Shown: positions 26,191 to 36,326, counted from the first letter of the stretch. The stretch is 64,000 bases of DNA from Xinfangfangia pollutisoli (GCF_020179405.1 NZ_JAICBZ010000005.1:1-64000); one strand, 5' to 3'. The notes: generated by a model not told the origin, from the letters alone. Numbers and translations: made by a program.

Positions 26191-27582
26191 ATGGCGGTAC
26201 AAGTATTGATGCCCGCGCTGTCTCCGACCATGGAGGAAGGCACGCTGGCGAAATGGCTGGTCAAGGAAGGCGATGCGGTCAAATCCGGCCAGATCATCGC
26301 CGAGATCGAGACCGACAAGGCCACGATGGAATTCGAGGCGGTCGATGAAGGCACGGTCGGCAAGCTGCTGGTCGCGGAAGGCACGGCGGGCGTGAAGGTG
26401 AACACGCCGATTGCGGTGCTGGTGGAAGAGGGTGAAAGCGTCTCGGACGCCGCCCCCGCCGAGGCGCCTGCGGCCAAGGCCGAAGCGGCCGCGCCGGCGG
26501 CCGAGGCCAAGGCGGCACCTTCGGCCCCGGCAGCCCCTGCCCCGGCCCCGGTCAAGGCGGCCCAGGGCTGGCCGCATAGCGATGTGCCCGAAGGGGCGGC
26601 CACCAAGACCATGACCGTGCGCGAAGCCCTGCGCGAAGCCATGGCCGAGGAAATGCGCGCCGATCCCAGCGTGTTCCTGATGGGCGAAGAGGTTGGCGAA
26701 TATCAGGGCGCCTACAAGATCTCGCAAGGTCTGCTGGATGAATTCGGCCCCCGCCGGGTGGTGGATACGCCGATCACCGAGATGGGCTTTGCCGGGATCG
26801 CCACCGGCGCCTCCTGGGGCGGGCTGAAGCCGATCGTCGAATTCATGACCTTCAACTTCGCCATGCAGGCGATCGACCATATCCTGAATTCGGCTGCGAA
26901 GACGCTTTATATGTCGGGCGGCCAGATGGGCAGCCCGATGGTGTTCCGCGGCCCGAACGGGGCGGCGGCGCGGGTGGGCGCACAGCACAGCCAGGATTAT
27001 GCCGCCTGGTATGCGGCGATCCCGGGGCTGAAGGTCTGCATGCCCTATTCGGCAGCCGATGCGAAGGGCCTGCTGAAGACCGCGATCCGTGATCCGAATC
27101 CGGTGGTCTTCCTGGAAAACGAAATCCTGTATGGGCGCAGCTTCGACGTGCCCACGGCCGAGGATTTCGCCATTCCCTTCGGCAAGGCCTCGATCCTGCG
27201 GGCGGGCAAGGATGTGACGCTGGTCTCGTTCGGGATCGGCGTGGCCCATGCGCTGGCCGCGGCGGAAGAGCTGGCGAAAGAGGGGATCGACGCCGAGGTG
27301 ATCAACCTGCGGACCCTGCGCCCGATCGACTATGACACGGTGATTGCCTCGGTGCAGAAGACCAATCGCTGCGTGACGGTCGAGGAAGGCTTCCCGGTCG
27401 GCTCGATCGGCGACCATCTGGCCTCGACGATCATGCAGCGCGCCTTCGACGATCTGGATGCGCCCGTCATCACCTGCACCGGCAAGGACGTGCCGATGCC
27501 CTATGCGGCGAATCTGGAAAAGCTCGCCCTGATCACCGTGCCCGAGATCGTGGGCGCCGTGAAATCCGTCACCTATCGCTGA
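26191..27582 (+). CDS. pdhB: pyruvate dehydrogenase E1 beta subunit with N-terminal lipoyl domain
   Basis: 463 residues, longer than ordinary E1-beta because residues 1-80 are a lipoyl domain ([16 protein letters not shown]; lipoyl-lysine in [10 protein letters not shown]) followed by an Ala/Pro linker to about residue 130. The E1-beta part starts at [15 protein letters not shown] and includes [20 protein letters not shown] and [15 protein letters not shown]. Lipoylated E1-beta is known in alphaproteobacteria. The lipoyl domain is nearly identical to that of PdhC next door. Confidence 0.97.
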   Translation: MAVQVLMPALSPTMEEGTLAKWLVKEGDAVKSGQIIAEIETDKATMEFEAVDEGTVGKLLVAEGTAGVKVNTPIAVLVEEGESVSDAAPAEAPAAKAEAAAPAAEAKAAPSAPAAPAPAPVKAAQGWPHSDVPEGAATKTMTVREALREAMAEEMRADPSVFLMGEEVGEYQGAYKISQGLLDEFGPRRVVDTPITEMGFAGIATGASWGGLKPIVEFMTFNFAMQAIDHILNSAAKTLYMSGGQMGSPMVFRGPNGAAARVGAQHSQDYAAWYAAIPGLKVCMPYSAADAKGLLKTAIRDPNPVVFLENEILYGRSFDVPTAEDFAIPFGKASILRAGKDVTLVSFGIGVAHALAAAEELAKEGIDAEVINLRTLRPIDYDTVIASVQKTNRCVTVEEGFPVGSIGDHLASTIMQRAFDDLDAPVITCTGKDVPMPYAANLEKLALITVPEIVGAVKSVTYR

Positions 27583-27592
27583 GGGGGAGAAA

Positions 27593-28915
27593 ATGGCGGT
27601 GGAAATCCTGATGCCGGCCCTGTCTCCGACCATGGAGGAGGGCACGCTGGCCAAATGGCTGGTGAAAGAGGGCGACGAGGTGAAGTCCGGCATGGTGATT
27701 GCCGAGATCGAGACCGACAAGGCCACGATGGAATTCGAGGCCGTGGATGAAGGCGTGATGGGCAAGATCCTGATCGCCGAGGGCACGGCGGGGGTAAAGG
27801 TCAACACCCCCATCGCGGTTCTGCTGGAAGAGGGCGAAGATGCCTCGGCGGCGGCGGCCCCGGCGGCAGCGCCCAAGGCCGAAGCCGCGAAGCCCGAAGC
27901 GGCGAAGGCGGAAGCCCCTGCTGCTGCGGCCCCCGCGGCGGCCCCTGCCCCGGCCGCTGCGGCTGCGGACGGCGCGCGGGTCTTTGCCTCGCCCCTGGCG
28001 CGGCGGATCGCCAAGGAAAAGGGCCTGGATCTGAGCGCGGTGAAGGGCTCGGGCCCGCATGGCCGGATCGTGCGTGCCGATGTGGAAGGCGCCGCGCCGG
28101 CCAAACCGGCGGCGGCTGCGGCCCCTGCCCCGGCCGCCACGGCTGCGGCGGCTTCGGCGCCGGCGAAAGCCGCTGTCGCTTCGGGCATGTCGGCCGAGAC
28201 GGTGGTGAAGATGTATACCGGGCGCGATTATGTGGAAGTGCCGCTGGACGGCATGCGCCGCACCATCGCCGCGCGGCTGACGGAGGCCAAGCAGACCATC
28301 CCGCATTTCTACCTGCGCCGCGAGGTGCGGCTGGATGCGCTGATGAAGTTCCGCGAAGAGCTGAACAAGGGGCTGGAAAGCCGCGGCGTGAAGCTTTCGG
28401 TCAATGACTTCATCATCAAGGCCTGTGCCCAGGCGCTGCAGGCGGTGCCCGATGCCAATGCGGTCTGGGCGGGCGACCGGATCCTGAAGCTGAAGCCCTC
28501 GGATGTGGCGGTGGCCGTGGCTGTCGAGGGCGGGCTGTTCACCCCGGTTCTGAAGGATGCCGATAGGAAGTCGCTCTCGGCGCTGTCGGCCGAGATGAAG
28601 GACCTGGCCAACCGTGCGAAGACCAAGAAGCTGGCCCCGCATGAATATCAGGGCGGCAGTTTCGCGATTTCCAATCTCGGCATGTTCGGGATCGAGAATT
28701 TCGACGCGGTGATCAACCCGCCGCATGGCGGGATCCTGGCGGTGGGCGCGGGGCTGAAAAAGCCGGTCGTGCAGGCCGATGGGTCGGTCGGCGTGGCGAC
28801 GGTGATGTCGATGACGCTGTCGGTCGATCACCGGGTGATCGACGGTGCCCTGGGGGCACAGCTGCTGAAGGCCATCGTCGAGGCTTTGGAAAACCCGATC
28901 TCGATGCTGGCCTGA
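27593..28915 (+). CDS. pdhC: dihydrolipoamide acetyltransferase (PDH E2)
   Basis: 440 residues in the order: one lipoyl domain (1-80), Ala/Pro linker, peripheral subunit-binding domain (about 130-165; [20 protein letters not shown]), second linker, then the catalytic acetyltransferase core with the terminal motif [19 protein letters not shown] (active-site His and Asp). It transfers acetyl groups to CoA and forms the PDH core. No E3 (lpd) gene follows; the operon ends at the hairpin 28931-28968, so E3 must be encoded elsewhere. Confidence 0.97.
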   Translation: MAVEILMPALSPTMEEGTLAKWLVKEGDEVKSGMVIAEIETDKATMEFEAVDEGVMGKILIAEGTAGVKVNTPIAVLLEEGEDASAAAAPAAAPKAEAAKPEAAKAEAPAAAAPAAAPAPAAAAADGARVFASPLARRIAKEKGLDLSAVKGSGPHGRIVRADVEGAAPAKPAAAAAPAPAATAAAASAPAKAAVASGMSAETVVKMYTGRDYVEVPLDGMRRTIAARLTEAKQTIPHFYLRREVRLDALMKFREELNKGLESRGVKLSVNDFIIKACAQALQAVPDANAVWAGDRILKLKPSDVAVAVAVEGGLFTPVLKDADRKSLSALSAEMKDLANRAKTKKLAPHEYQGGSFAISNLGMFGIENFDAVINPPHGGILAVGAGLKKPVVQADGSVGVATVMSMTLSVDHRVIDGALGAQLLKAIVEALENPISMLA

Positions 28916-28930
28916 TCTCTTGCGGAACGG

Positions 28931-28968
28931 CCGGGGGTTTTACACCCCCGGACCCCCGTAGGATATTT
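28931..28968 (+). terminator. pdh operon terminator (CCCCCGG...GGATATTT element)
   Basis: CCGGGGGT (28931-28938) pairs with ACCCCCGG (28944-28951); a second CCCCCG run and GGATATTTT follow. A similar element lies in the GTA cluster between g2 and g3. Confidence 0.7.
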
Positions 28969-28986
28969 TCGCAGAGAGGAAGGCCC

Positions 28987-29634
28987 TTAGCGACGGCTCG
29001 CCAGCTGGCCAAGCAGGCGTCCTGCGCGGCGGGCGATCGTCGCGGCCGTGCCGGCAAGAGTGATCCAAAGCGCCGCGGTCAGCACCACCGCGGCGCTTTG
29101 CAGTGCAAAGGACAGAAGTGCTGCCAGAAGGCTGGCCAGGGTCAGCGCGGCCATGCGGTGCTGTTTCGCCATCGGGCCCGAGAAATCGGCGGCAAGGCCC
29201 TCCGCCCGGCCCAGTTCGCGCAGATAGGCGGTGCCGATCGCCAGCGCGCCACAGCCCAGGCCCAGCGCCGGATGGCCCGCCGCCAGCCCCGCCCCCCAGA
29301 AGAACAGCAGATCCGCGACGCGGTCGGGCGCCTCGTTCCAGAACGGACCGGTCTTCGACGACTTGCCGCCCTCGATCGCGACCATCCCGTCCAAGAGGTT
29401 GCACAAGAGCCGCAGTTGCACCATCAGCCCGGCAAGGATCAGGCAGACGCCCCCCGTCAGCGGCCCGCTGACCGAGGCGGCCCAGAAGGTCAGGAAGCCC
29501 AGGCCCGCGAAGGCCATCGAGGCGATGGAGATCTCGTTCGGGGTGACATCGCTGGCGGCCAGCCGGCTGGCCAGCGCCCGGGCCCAGCGGCTGTCGCGGG
29601 AAGACAGCGGGCGGCGCGAGGCGGGTTCGATCAT
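28987..29634 (-). CDS. CDP-alcohol phosphatidyltransferase, YnbA-like
   Basis: Membrane phospholipid synthase of 215 residues with several hydrophobic helices. The CDP-alcohol motif is recognisable but altered: NLLDGMVAIEGG (79-90), G96, N100, D104. Two of the four canonical aspartates are Asn (N79, N100) and the usual Arg is Ile87, as I recall for the YnbA branch. ATG 29634 overlaps the upstream CdsA-like stop by 4 bases. With the neighbouring cytidylyltransferase and acyltransferase it resembles the E. coli ynbAB pair; the lipid product is unknown. Confidence 0.82.
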   Translation of the reverse strand: MIEPASRRPLSSRDSRWARALASRLAASDVTPNEISIASMAFAGLGFLTFWAASVSGPLTGGVCLILAGLMVQLRLLCNLLDGMVAIEGGKSSKTGPFWNEAPDRVADLLFFWGAGLAAGHPALGLGCGALAIGTAYLRELGRAEGLAADFSGPMAKQHRMAALTLASLLAALLSFALQSAAVVLTAALWITLAGTAATIARRAGRLLGQLASRR

Positions 29635-30578
29635 GTGGCGGACCAGAAATAGCGGGTCAGGTGGAAGAAGATCGGCGCGGCGAAGATCACGCTGTCCAGC
29701 CGGTCGAGGAAGCCGCCATGACCGGCGATCAGATGGCCCCAGTCCTTCACGCCCTTGTCGCGCTTGATCGCGGACATGACCAGCCCGCCGAAGAAGCCCA
29801 TGATCGTGACGACCAGCGCCATGCCGGCCGCCTGCCAGGGCGTGAAGGGCGTGATCCAATACAGAGCCGTGCCCGCGGCAATGGCCGTGGCGGTCCCGCC
29901 CAGGAAGCCCTCCCAGGTTTTCGAGGGCGAAACCTGCGGGGCGATCTTGTGGCGGCCGATCAGCTTGCCCCAGACATATTGCATCACGTCCGAGAATTGC
30001 ACGGTGAAGATCAGCCAGGCGATCAGGATCACCGAGCGGCCCTCATAGCCCGGGATCTGCAGATACAGCAGCGCCGGCACATGGCTGGTGCAATAGAGGC
30101 AGATCATCAGCGCCCATTGGGTTTCCGCCACGCGGGACAGGAAATCCTGCGTGCCGCCCCGCAAGGCCGAGACGACGGGCATCAGAAGGAAGGCGTAGAC
30201 CGGGATGAAGATCGCATAAAGCCCGTACCAGTCGGTGCCGACCAGCCAATATTGCAGCGGCAGGATCAGGAAGAAGCTGGCGGCCAGCGCCCAATGGTCG
30301 GAGGGTGCCTTGTCGGTCAGCGTCAGAAACTCGCGCAGGCCAGCGAAGGACAGGATGGCGAACAGGATCACCACGCCCGGCCGCCCGGCCAGGAAGGCCA
30401 GCGACAGCAGGATCACCATGGTCCACCAGGCGGCGATCCGGGCGTTCAGGTTCTCGATCACCGGATTGTCGCCCTCGGGCGACAGCCGCGCCCGCAGCGC
30501 CGCGCCAACCAGCGTTGCGATCACCAGGATCGTGGCGACTGCGGTCAGCAACCAGATCAGGCCGGGGGGCTGGGTCAT
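29631..30578 (-). CDS. phosphatidate cytidylyltransferase, YnbB/CdsA-like
   Basis: 315 residues with about eight transmembrane helices. The CDS signature SAIKRDKGVKDWGHLIAGHG followed by GFLDRLDS is present near residues 262-290. It makes CDP-diacylglycerol from phosphatidate and CTP. It is not in the usual dxr/rseP context of housekeeping cdsA; it lies between an acyltransferase and a CDP-alcohol transferase with 4-base overlaps. That suggests a dedicated pathway supplying the downstream YnbA-like enzyme. Confidence 0.88.
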   Translation of the reverse strand: MTQPPGLIWLLTAVATILVIATLVGAALRARLSPEGDNPVIENLNARIAAWWTMVILLSLAFLAGRPGVVILFAILSFAGLREFLTLTDKAPSDHWALAASFFLILPLQYWLVGTDWYGLYAIFIPVYAFLLMPVVSALRGGTQDFLSRVAETQWALMICLYCTSHVPALLYLQIPGYEGRSVILIAWLIFTVQFSDVMQYVWGKLIGRHKIAPQVSPSKTWEGFLGGTATAIAAGTALYWITPFTPWQAAGMALVVTIMGFFGGLVMSAIKRDKGVKDWGHLIAGHGGFLDRLDSVIFAAPIFFHLTRYFWSAT

Positions 30579-31246
30579 GTCGTGGGGTCCTGTCGCAGCG
30601 CCAGAAGGGCGGCCTCGGCGCGGGCAAGGAACGCCTCTTTCGCCTCGTCCGGCGCCAGATGCAGCGGCGCGCCGAAGGTCAGCGTGCAGATCAGCGGCAC
30701 CGGAATGATCTCGCCCTTCGGCATCACGCTGTTGAGATTGCTGATCCAGACCGGCACCAGATCGACCCCGGGGCGTTGCCGCGCCAGATGGTAAAGGCCG
30801 GATTTGAACGGCAGAAGCACCGCGTCCGTGGCGTTGCGCTGGCCTTCGGGAAACAGGATCAGCGAGGCGCCCTCGTCCAGCGCCCGGGCCATCTGCGCGA
30901 CAGGATCGTCGGTGCGCGACTCGGGCCGGCGGTCGATCAGCACGGCGTTAAAGACATCGCGCCCGATAAAGGCCCTCAGCGGCGAGGTCAGCCAGTAATC
31001 CAGCGCGGCCACCGGGCGGGTGCGCACCCGCAAGGCGCGCGGCAGCACCGTCCAAAGCAGGACGAAATCGCCATTCGAGGTGTGATTGGCAAAATAGACG
31101 CGCTGACGCGGCACCGGCTCGATCCCGGCCCAGATCGCGCGCGGCGCCGTGACGATCCGGGCAAAGACCGAGATCGCCCGGCCGGTCAGCGCAGCTGCGG
31201 CGGCCCGCAGCGCCGGAGAAAGCGAAGCCATCAGGCGGCCCGACAT
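30575..31246 (-). CDS. 1-acyl-sn-glycerol-3-phosphate acyltransferase, PlsC-like
   Basis: 223 residues. Acyltransferase motif I NHTSNGD (NHx4D), then FPEGQRN (motif III) and VPVWISNL (motif IV). One N-terminal hydrophobic segment. It acylates lysophosphatidate or a related lyso-lipid. First gene of the plsC-ynbB-ynbA set and 10 bases downstream of cysE, so cysE and possibly the GTA transcript may read into it. Confidence 0.9.
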   Translation of the reverse strand: MSGRLMASLSPALRAAAAALTGRAISVFARIVTAPRAIWAGIEPVPRQRVYFANHTSNGDFVLLWTVLPRALRVRTRPVAALDYWLTSPLRAFIGRDVFNAVLIDRRPESRTDDPVAQMARALDEGASLILFPEGQRNATDAVLLPFKSGLYHLARQRPGVDLVPVWISNLNSVMPKGEIIPVPLICTLTFGAPLHLAPDEAKEAFLARAEAALLALRQDPTT

Positions 31247-31256
31247 CGGCGGCCGA

Positions 31257-32063
31257 TCACTTCAGCTGCAGCAGCTGGTCCATCGAAAGCGCCGGCTGGG
31301 CGCAGCCGGCCCGGCCGACGACCCGCGCCGGAACGCCGGCCACCGTGGTATTGGGCGGCACCTCTTCCAGCACCACCGACCCCGCCGCAATGCGCGAGCA
31401 ATGGCCGACGCGGATGTTGCCCAGAACCTTGGCCCCGGCGCCGATCAGCACCCCGTCCTCGATCTTCGGATGGCGGTCGCCATCCTCCTTGCCGGTGCCG
31501 CCCAGCGTCACCGAATGCAGCATTGAGACATTGTCGCCCACGACAGCGGTCTCGCCGATCACGATCGAATGGGCATGGTCGATCATCAGCCCCATGCCGA
31601 TCTTCGCATTGGGATGGATGTCGACGCCGAAAGCCTCGGACACGCGCATCTGCACGAAATAGGCCATGTCGATCCGTCCGCGCTGCCACAGCCAATGGCC
31701 AACCCGATAGGCCTGCACCGCCTGATAGCCCTTGAAGAACAGCACCGGCTGGATGAAGCGGTGGCAGGCCGGATCGCGCTCATAGACCGCCATCAGATCG
31801 GCGCGCGCCGCAGTCCCGATCGAGGGATCGCTGCCATAGGCCTCGTCGGCGATCTCGCGCAGGATCTGCTCGCTCATCTCGCCCGAGGCCAGCTTCATCG
31901 AAAAGCGATAGGCCAGCGCGCGTTCGAAACTGGCGTGGTGCAGCAGGCCCGAATGGATCAGCGCCCCCAGCAGCGGTTCGGATCGAACGGCCTCGCGCGC
32001 TTCGTCACAGATGCGCGTCCAGACCGGATCAACCGTTGTCACCCGCTGTACTGTCTCGGCCAT
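31257..32063 (-). CDS. cysE: serine O-acetyltransferase
   Basis: Makes O-acetylserine, the carbon skeleton for cysteine. 268 residues: N-terminal helical SATase domain (WTRICDEAREAVRSEPLL) and a left-handed beta-helix of hexapeptide repeats (about 150-240; MIDHAHSIVIGETAVVGDNVS, LTLGG-type turn VTLGGTGKEDGDRHPKI). Its start overlaps the end of the small GTA-linked gene by 35 bases. cysE next to the GTA cluster is, to my knowledge, the usual arrangement in Rhodobacterales. Confidence 0.95.
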   Translation of the reverse strand: MAETVQRVTTVDPVWTRICDEAREAVRSEPLLGALIHSGLLHHASFERALAYRFSMKLASGEMSEQILREIADEAYGSDPSIGTAARADLMAVYERDPACHRFIQPVLFFKGYQAVQAYRVGHWLWQRGRIDMAYFVQMRVSEAFGVDIHPNAKIGMGLMIDHAHSIVIGETAVVGDNVSMLHSVTLGGTGKEDGDRHPKIEDGVLIGAGAKVLGNIRVGHCSRIAAGSVVLEEVPPNTTVAGVPARVVGRAGCAQPALSMDQLLQLK

Positions 32064-32418
32064 GATCTTCTCCCGCAGTCCGGTCGGGAAGAAGGCGCCC
32101 GTCGCGCCCGCCCCGTTCCATGGAAATCTGACTGCGCGCAGTATGTTTCAAGAGCGCTTCGGCGGCAATGTGCAAAGCGGTCAGGAAGTCCGGACAATCG
32201 GCAAAGCGCTCGGGCGGCAGCGGATCGACGCAAAGCCGCGCGATCAGGCTGCCATCGCCATGGCGCGGATGCGGCCGGCCGGTCCGGGCGAACCGGCGGC
32301 CGGCGGCCTCGGCTTCAAGGATCAGGCGCAGGGCCGCGAACCGCCGCGCGGGCGGCGGCACGGCGGTCAGCCGCCGCGCCAGCGCCGTCAGCTCATGTGG
32401 CAGCGGGTGAATGCGCAT
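32029..32418 (-). CDS. small conserved-position protein between GTA g15 and cysE
   Basis: 129 residues, basic and His-rich at the start (MRIHPLPHELTALARRL), with a helical Ala/Arg middle and a hydrophilic tail that overlaps the cysE start. No motif recognised. It starts 9 bases after g15 and so is likely transcribed with the GTA genes; it may be a host gene at the junction rather than a particle component. I could not decide between a true GTA accessory and a conserved bystander. Confidence 0.6.
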   Translation of the reverse strand: MRIHPLPHELTALARRLTAVPPPARRFAALRLILEAEAAGRRFARTGRPHPRHGDGSLIARLCVDPLPPERFADCPDFLTALHIAAEALLKHTARSQISMERGGRDGRLLPDRTAGEDHGRDSTAGDNG

Positions 32419-32427
32419 CGCCGCCGG

Positions 32428-35400
32428 TCATGCCGCAATGTCGATCCGCCGGAACGGCCCGGCTCCGAAGCGCATCGAGACCTGCGCCACTGCAAGGCTG
32501 AAGGCGCCGGCCACCCCGTCGGCCGCCTGCGCCGCGGCGGGATAGGTGAAATCCGGCGCATCGGTGCTGTATTCGGCCAGGATCGTCGCGCCCGCCATCA
32601 CCCGCACCAGATAGGCTTCGGCCTCCTCGCCCAAGGGCACTTCGGCCTGCTGCCAGCTGTCGCCCTCGATCCGTGTCCGCCGCACCCAGCGGGCCTGCAC
32701 CTCTGTCCCCGCCGTGCCCGCGGCGGTCAGATGCGCCACCGGATAGGGCCGCAGCCCGATCCCGTCGAACGCAGCCGAGATCGCAACCACATTCGGATCG
32801 TCATAGCCCCGCGCGGTAACGCCGATCCGGTAGTCGCGTGCCAGTCCCCGCGCGCTGGCCGCCAGGTCGATCTGCGCCAAAGCCCTGTCCAGCAACACAA
32901 CAGTGCTGCCCGCGGGCCAAAGCGGCGGCATGATCCCGTCGGTTCCCAGCTGCCCGCGCAGCCGCAGCGACAGCTCATAGGTCTTTGGTGCCACCAGCTC
33001 GGCCTGGGCGAACTGGAACACTTCCCAATTCGCGGGACTGCCATCGCCAATCGCCATGGCATTCGCGCCGTTCAGCACCGCAAGCGTGCTGGCCGAAGCC
33101 AGACTTCCCCCGGTCACCCTGACCCGCAGCGCCGGCCCCCTGTCCCACAGCGCCGGCGGCGCCGCGGCCAGATCGGTCTCGGTCACCCCGATCACCGCCG
33201 GCGCTGCCACCAGCCGGTTCAGCTGGAACTCGGCCCCTTCCGAGGCCGACCAGACCGCCACCGTCCCCGGCCAGGGCTGTGCCGTCACCGCGACATGCGG
33301 CGCATGCGGCACCTCGGTTCCGGTCAGCAGCGGCAGATCCAGAAACACCGGATGGGTCGGAACCGGAGACACGAAGGGCCGCATGATCCCCGGCTCTTCC
33401 AGCAGATCGGCACTGTCATAGACCCCGCCCTCGATCCGCACCGCCTCGATCAGCCGCGCTTCGGCCTGTTCGATCCGGTCGACCCGATAGGTGCTGCCAT
33501 CCTCCAGCTGCACCCGCGCCCCCGCCGCAACCCCACGCTGCGACATCGGCAGCGCCAGCCGCAGGCTGTCACGGGCGATCCGGCTTTCCGCCAGCCAGCG
33601 ATGCGCCACGATCCGCCCCTCGGCCGCGGTCAGCGCCAATGGATATTCGCTGGCGGCAACAGAACGCAATTCCGCGTCCGGATGCCGTGCCTCGGCGGTG
33701 CGGATCTCGTAATCGCCCTCGGCATCGACATGACCCAGCCGGATCATCCCGCTGATCTCGGGCTCGGCCGCGCGGGTCAGTTCGGCAAACCCCTCGGTCT
33801 CGTCGATCTCGACAAACCGCGCGGCCTCCAGCACATGATCCACCCCGTTGCGGCGCGAGACATAGGCGATCCGCCCGTCCCGCTCGACCGCGTCGAAGCC
33901 ATAGACCAGCATCAGGGGCTGCAGACCGGCCCGCGCGCTTTGGGTCTGGTCCTGCGCATAGCCCCGCACCAGCCCGTAAAGCCCCGAGGTCTCGACCGAG
34001 ACCAGCCCCGCCGCCGCCCCGATCTCGCGCACCACCGCCGCCAGCGGCTGGTTCGTCGCCCGCCCGTTCAGCCAATGGCCCCGCGCATAGGCCGCACCAT
34101 CGCTCCACAGATCGCTGCGGCCCGGAAAGGCCGGGAAGGGCCGCGCGTCCCAGGCCCAGACATGGGCACGGGCGAAATCCACCATCGGCGCGTCATAGAC
34201 CAGCGAGACGGGATTGTTCGCCCCGTCCCGCCAATATTGCGCCATGGCGCGCAGATATTGCATCTGCATCAGATCGTCCCGCCGCCCGTTCGACGCCCGC
34301 GGCAGCATGGATTCGGACGACCGCAGATCCAGGAACTTGTTGGGCTGGTTCGCCCCCTTGTCCAAGGCCGCGCAGCCATATTCGGTAAAGCGGATGGGTT
34401 TCGACTGCGGGTCCCACCCCGTCGGCAAGACGTCGCGCGTGCCTCCGGTGCGGGGGTGATGCTGATGGCCCCACCAACCCCGCAAATCCTTGACCCGAAA
34501 CACCCAAGGCTCGTCGAAGGCGCCGTCCTCGATCGGCAGCCGAACCTGGGCCGCCGCGCCCTCAGGGCTGTCGTAATACCAGTCGAAGCCCTCGCCCCCG
34601 GCAATATTCGCCTTCAGATAATCCAGATTGTAGATCGCGCCCCAGTCCGCATCCACATGCGTCTCGCCCTCGCGCCAATCGGCCAGCGGCATGTAATTGT
34701 CGATGCCGATGAAATCGGTGTCCGGGTCCGCCCAAAGCGGGTCCAGCGGGAAGTACAGGTTCCCATCGGCGGAATAGCTGCCATATTCCGTCCAGTCGGC
34801 GGCATAGCTCAGCTTGCACTCCTCGCCCAGGATCGCCCGCACCTCGGCCAGCAGATCGCGCAGCGCCGCGACCGCCGGGAAACTGTCGGATGCGCCGCGG
34901 ATGCGGGTCACCCCCACCAGTTCCGAGCCGATGCAGAACGCATCCACCCCGCCCGCGACCTGGCACAGATGCGCATAATGCAGGATGAAGCGCCGCAGGC
35001 CCCACTCCGCCGGGCCGGCATAGCTGATCACCTCATCCGCCACGCTGAAATCCGACGCCTGCGCCGTACCGAAAAACGCCGCCACCTCAGCCTCGGCCCC
35101 AGCCGTCCGGTCGGTCGATCCCGGCAGCCCCGGCGCCAGCGCGGTGGTGATCCGCCCGCGCCAGGGCAGCACCGGCTGGCCGGGCGTGCCGGTCCAGGGG
35201 TTCGGCAGCGCGTTGCCCTCCAGCTGATCCATCAGGATGAACGGGTAGAACATCACCTCCTGCCCCGCGTCGCGCAGCGCCCGGATCGCCTCGATCACCG
35301 CCGCATCCGCCGGTGTCCCTCCATAGACCGGGCTGCCCTCGATCTGCGGCACCAAAGCCGCCTCGGCCCGCGTCACCCCGCCCGCCCGCCAGGCCATGCC

Positions 35401-36324
35401 CTGCCCGTCGAATTCCGCCTGTTCGACCTTCGGTCGGATCGTACACGACCCGCAGCGCAGATCGTCGCCGAACCACGACACCACCAAAGATACCGAACGA
35501 CAGTTCGGCAATTCTTCGCTCAAATGGTCCAGCGACGTGGCGAAATCCGTCATTCCCGAAGGCGTGTTCATATTGGCCGAGACATTTTCGCCCGGCCCAT
35601 GCCTGAAATGCACCGGCGTGGTTGCCAGAGAATACTCGCCCGTGCCGGGGATCATCGCCACCGCCGGCACCGCATCGTCCAGCGTCAGCTCGCCGCCAAG
35701 GCCCGGCCCCTGCGCCGCGCGCACCACCTCAAAGCTGAACTGCGGCACCCGGCTGCCATAGGGCGACAGGTCCAGATCCTCGATCACCACATAGGCAAGC
35801 CCCCGATAGGCCGGCGCAAGTCCCGCCCCCTCGACCGCTTCGATCTTCGGATCCGGCAGCTGATCCTCGGCCCCGCGATAGACCCGCAGCATGATGCTGC
35901 CCGGCGCGATCTCGGCACCATCAGCCCAGATCCGGCCGACTTTCAGGATCTCGCCCGCGCAAAGCCCGATCGCCAGGCTGACCGAATAGCTGTATTCGGT
36001 CACCTTCGGCTGCCCGCCCTTGCCGCCGCCGCGCCGCCGGCTGTTTTCCTGGAATTGCGAGGCCCAGATCACCTGGCCCGCCAGCCGCATCCGGCCCCAG
36101 ACCTGCGCGATCGCCGCCCCATCGCTGGCGCCGGTCAGCCGCAGCCGGTCCAGCCGCCCCACCTCGACCGGGTCCGAGCCGCCGCCCAGCAGACGCTGGT
36201 CGATGACCCGCCCCAGCGTCGCGCCGACGGCCCGGCCGATGACCAGCCCCGACAGGCCCAGCACGGTGCCGCCAAAACCCGATCCGATCGCCGCTCCGAC
36301 GGCCGAGAAGACAAGCGTTGCCAT
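32428..36324 (-). CDS. g15: GTA g15: large tail-tip/host-recognition protein
   Basis: 1298 residues, the largest GTA protein. A Gly-rich membrane-like N-terminus (VGAAIGSGFGGTVLGLSGLV) precedes a beta-rich region, a TIM-barrel-like domain with glycosidase character (about 420-720; FIGIDNYMPLADWREGE, KPIRFTEYGCAALDKG), and a phage-tail_3-type C-terminal part. In the Rhodobacter capsulatus GTA the equivalent protein forms the tail tip and contacts the recipient. Length and domain order are complete, with no frameshift. It follows g14 by 2 bases. Confidence 0.95.
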   Translation of the reverse strand: MATLVFSAVGAAIGSGFGGTVLGLSGLVIGRAVGATLGRVIDQRLLGGGSDPVEVGRLDRLRLTGASDGAAIAQVWGRMRLAGQVIWASQFQENSRRRGGGKGGQPKVTEYSYSVSLAIGLCAGEILKVGRIWADGAEIAPGSIMLRVYRGAEDQLPDPKIEAVEGAGLAPAYRGLAYVVIEDLDLSPYGSRVPQFSFEVVRAAQGPGLGGELTLDDAVPAVAMIPGTGEYSLATTPVHFRHGPGENVSANMNTPSGMTDFATSLDHLSEELPNCRSVSLVVSWFGDDLRCGSCTIRPKVEQAEFDGQGMAWRAGGVTRAEAALVPQIEGSPVYGGTPADAAVIEAIRALRDAGQEVMFYPFILMDQLEGNALPNPWTGTPGQPVLPWRGRITTALAPGLPGSTDRTAGAEAEVAAFFGTAQASDFSVADEVISYAGPAEWGLRRFILHYAHLCQVAGGVDAFCIGSELVGVTRIRGASDSFPAVAALRDLLAEVRAILGEECKLSYAADWTEYGSYSADGNLYFPLDPLWADPDTDFIGIDNYMPLADWREGETHVDADWGAIYNLDYLKANIAGGEGFDWYYDSPEGAAAQVRLPIEDGAFDEPWVFRVKDLRGWWGHQHHPRTGGTRDVLPTGWDPQSKPIRFTEYGCAALDKGANQPNKFLDLRSSESMLPRASNGRRDDLMQMQYLRAMAQYWRDGANNPVSLVYDAPMVDFARAHVWAWDARPFPAFPGRSDLWSDGAAYARGHWLNGRATNQPLAAVVREIGAAAGLVSVETSGLYGLVRGYAQDQTQSARAGLQPLMLVYGFDAVERDGRIAYVSRRNGVDHVLEAARFVEIDETEGFAELTRAAEPEISGMIRLGHVDAEGDYEIRTAEARHPDAELRSVAASEYPLALTAAEGRIVAHRWLAESRIARDSLRLALPMSQRGVAAGARVQLEDGSTYRVDRIEQAEARLIEAVRIEGGVYDSADLLEEPGIMRPFVSPVPTHPVFLDLPLLTGTEVPHAPHVAVTAQPWPGTVAVWSASEGAEFQLNRLVAAPAVIGVTETDLAAAPPALWDRGPALRVRVTGGSLASASTLAVLNGANAMAIGDGSPANWEVFQFAQAELVAPKTYELSLRLRGQLGTDGIMPPLWPAGSTVVLLDRALAQIDLAASARGLARDYRIGVTARGYDDPNVVAISAAFDGIGLRPYPVAHLTAAGTAGTEVQARWVRRTRIEGDSWQQAEVPLGEEAEAYLVRVMAGATILAEYSTDAPDFTYPAAAQAADGVAGAFSLAVAQVSMRFGAGPFRRIDIAA

Positions 36325-36326
36325 GG

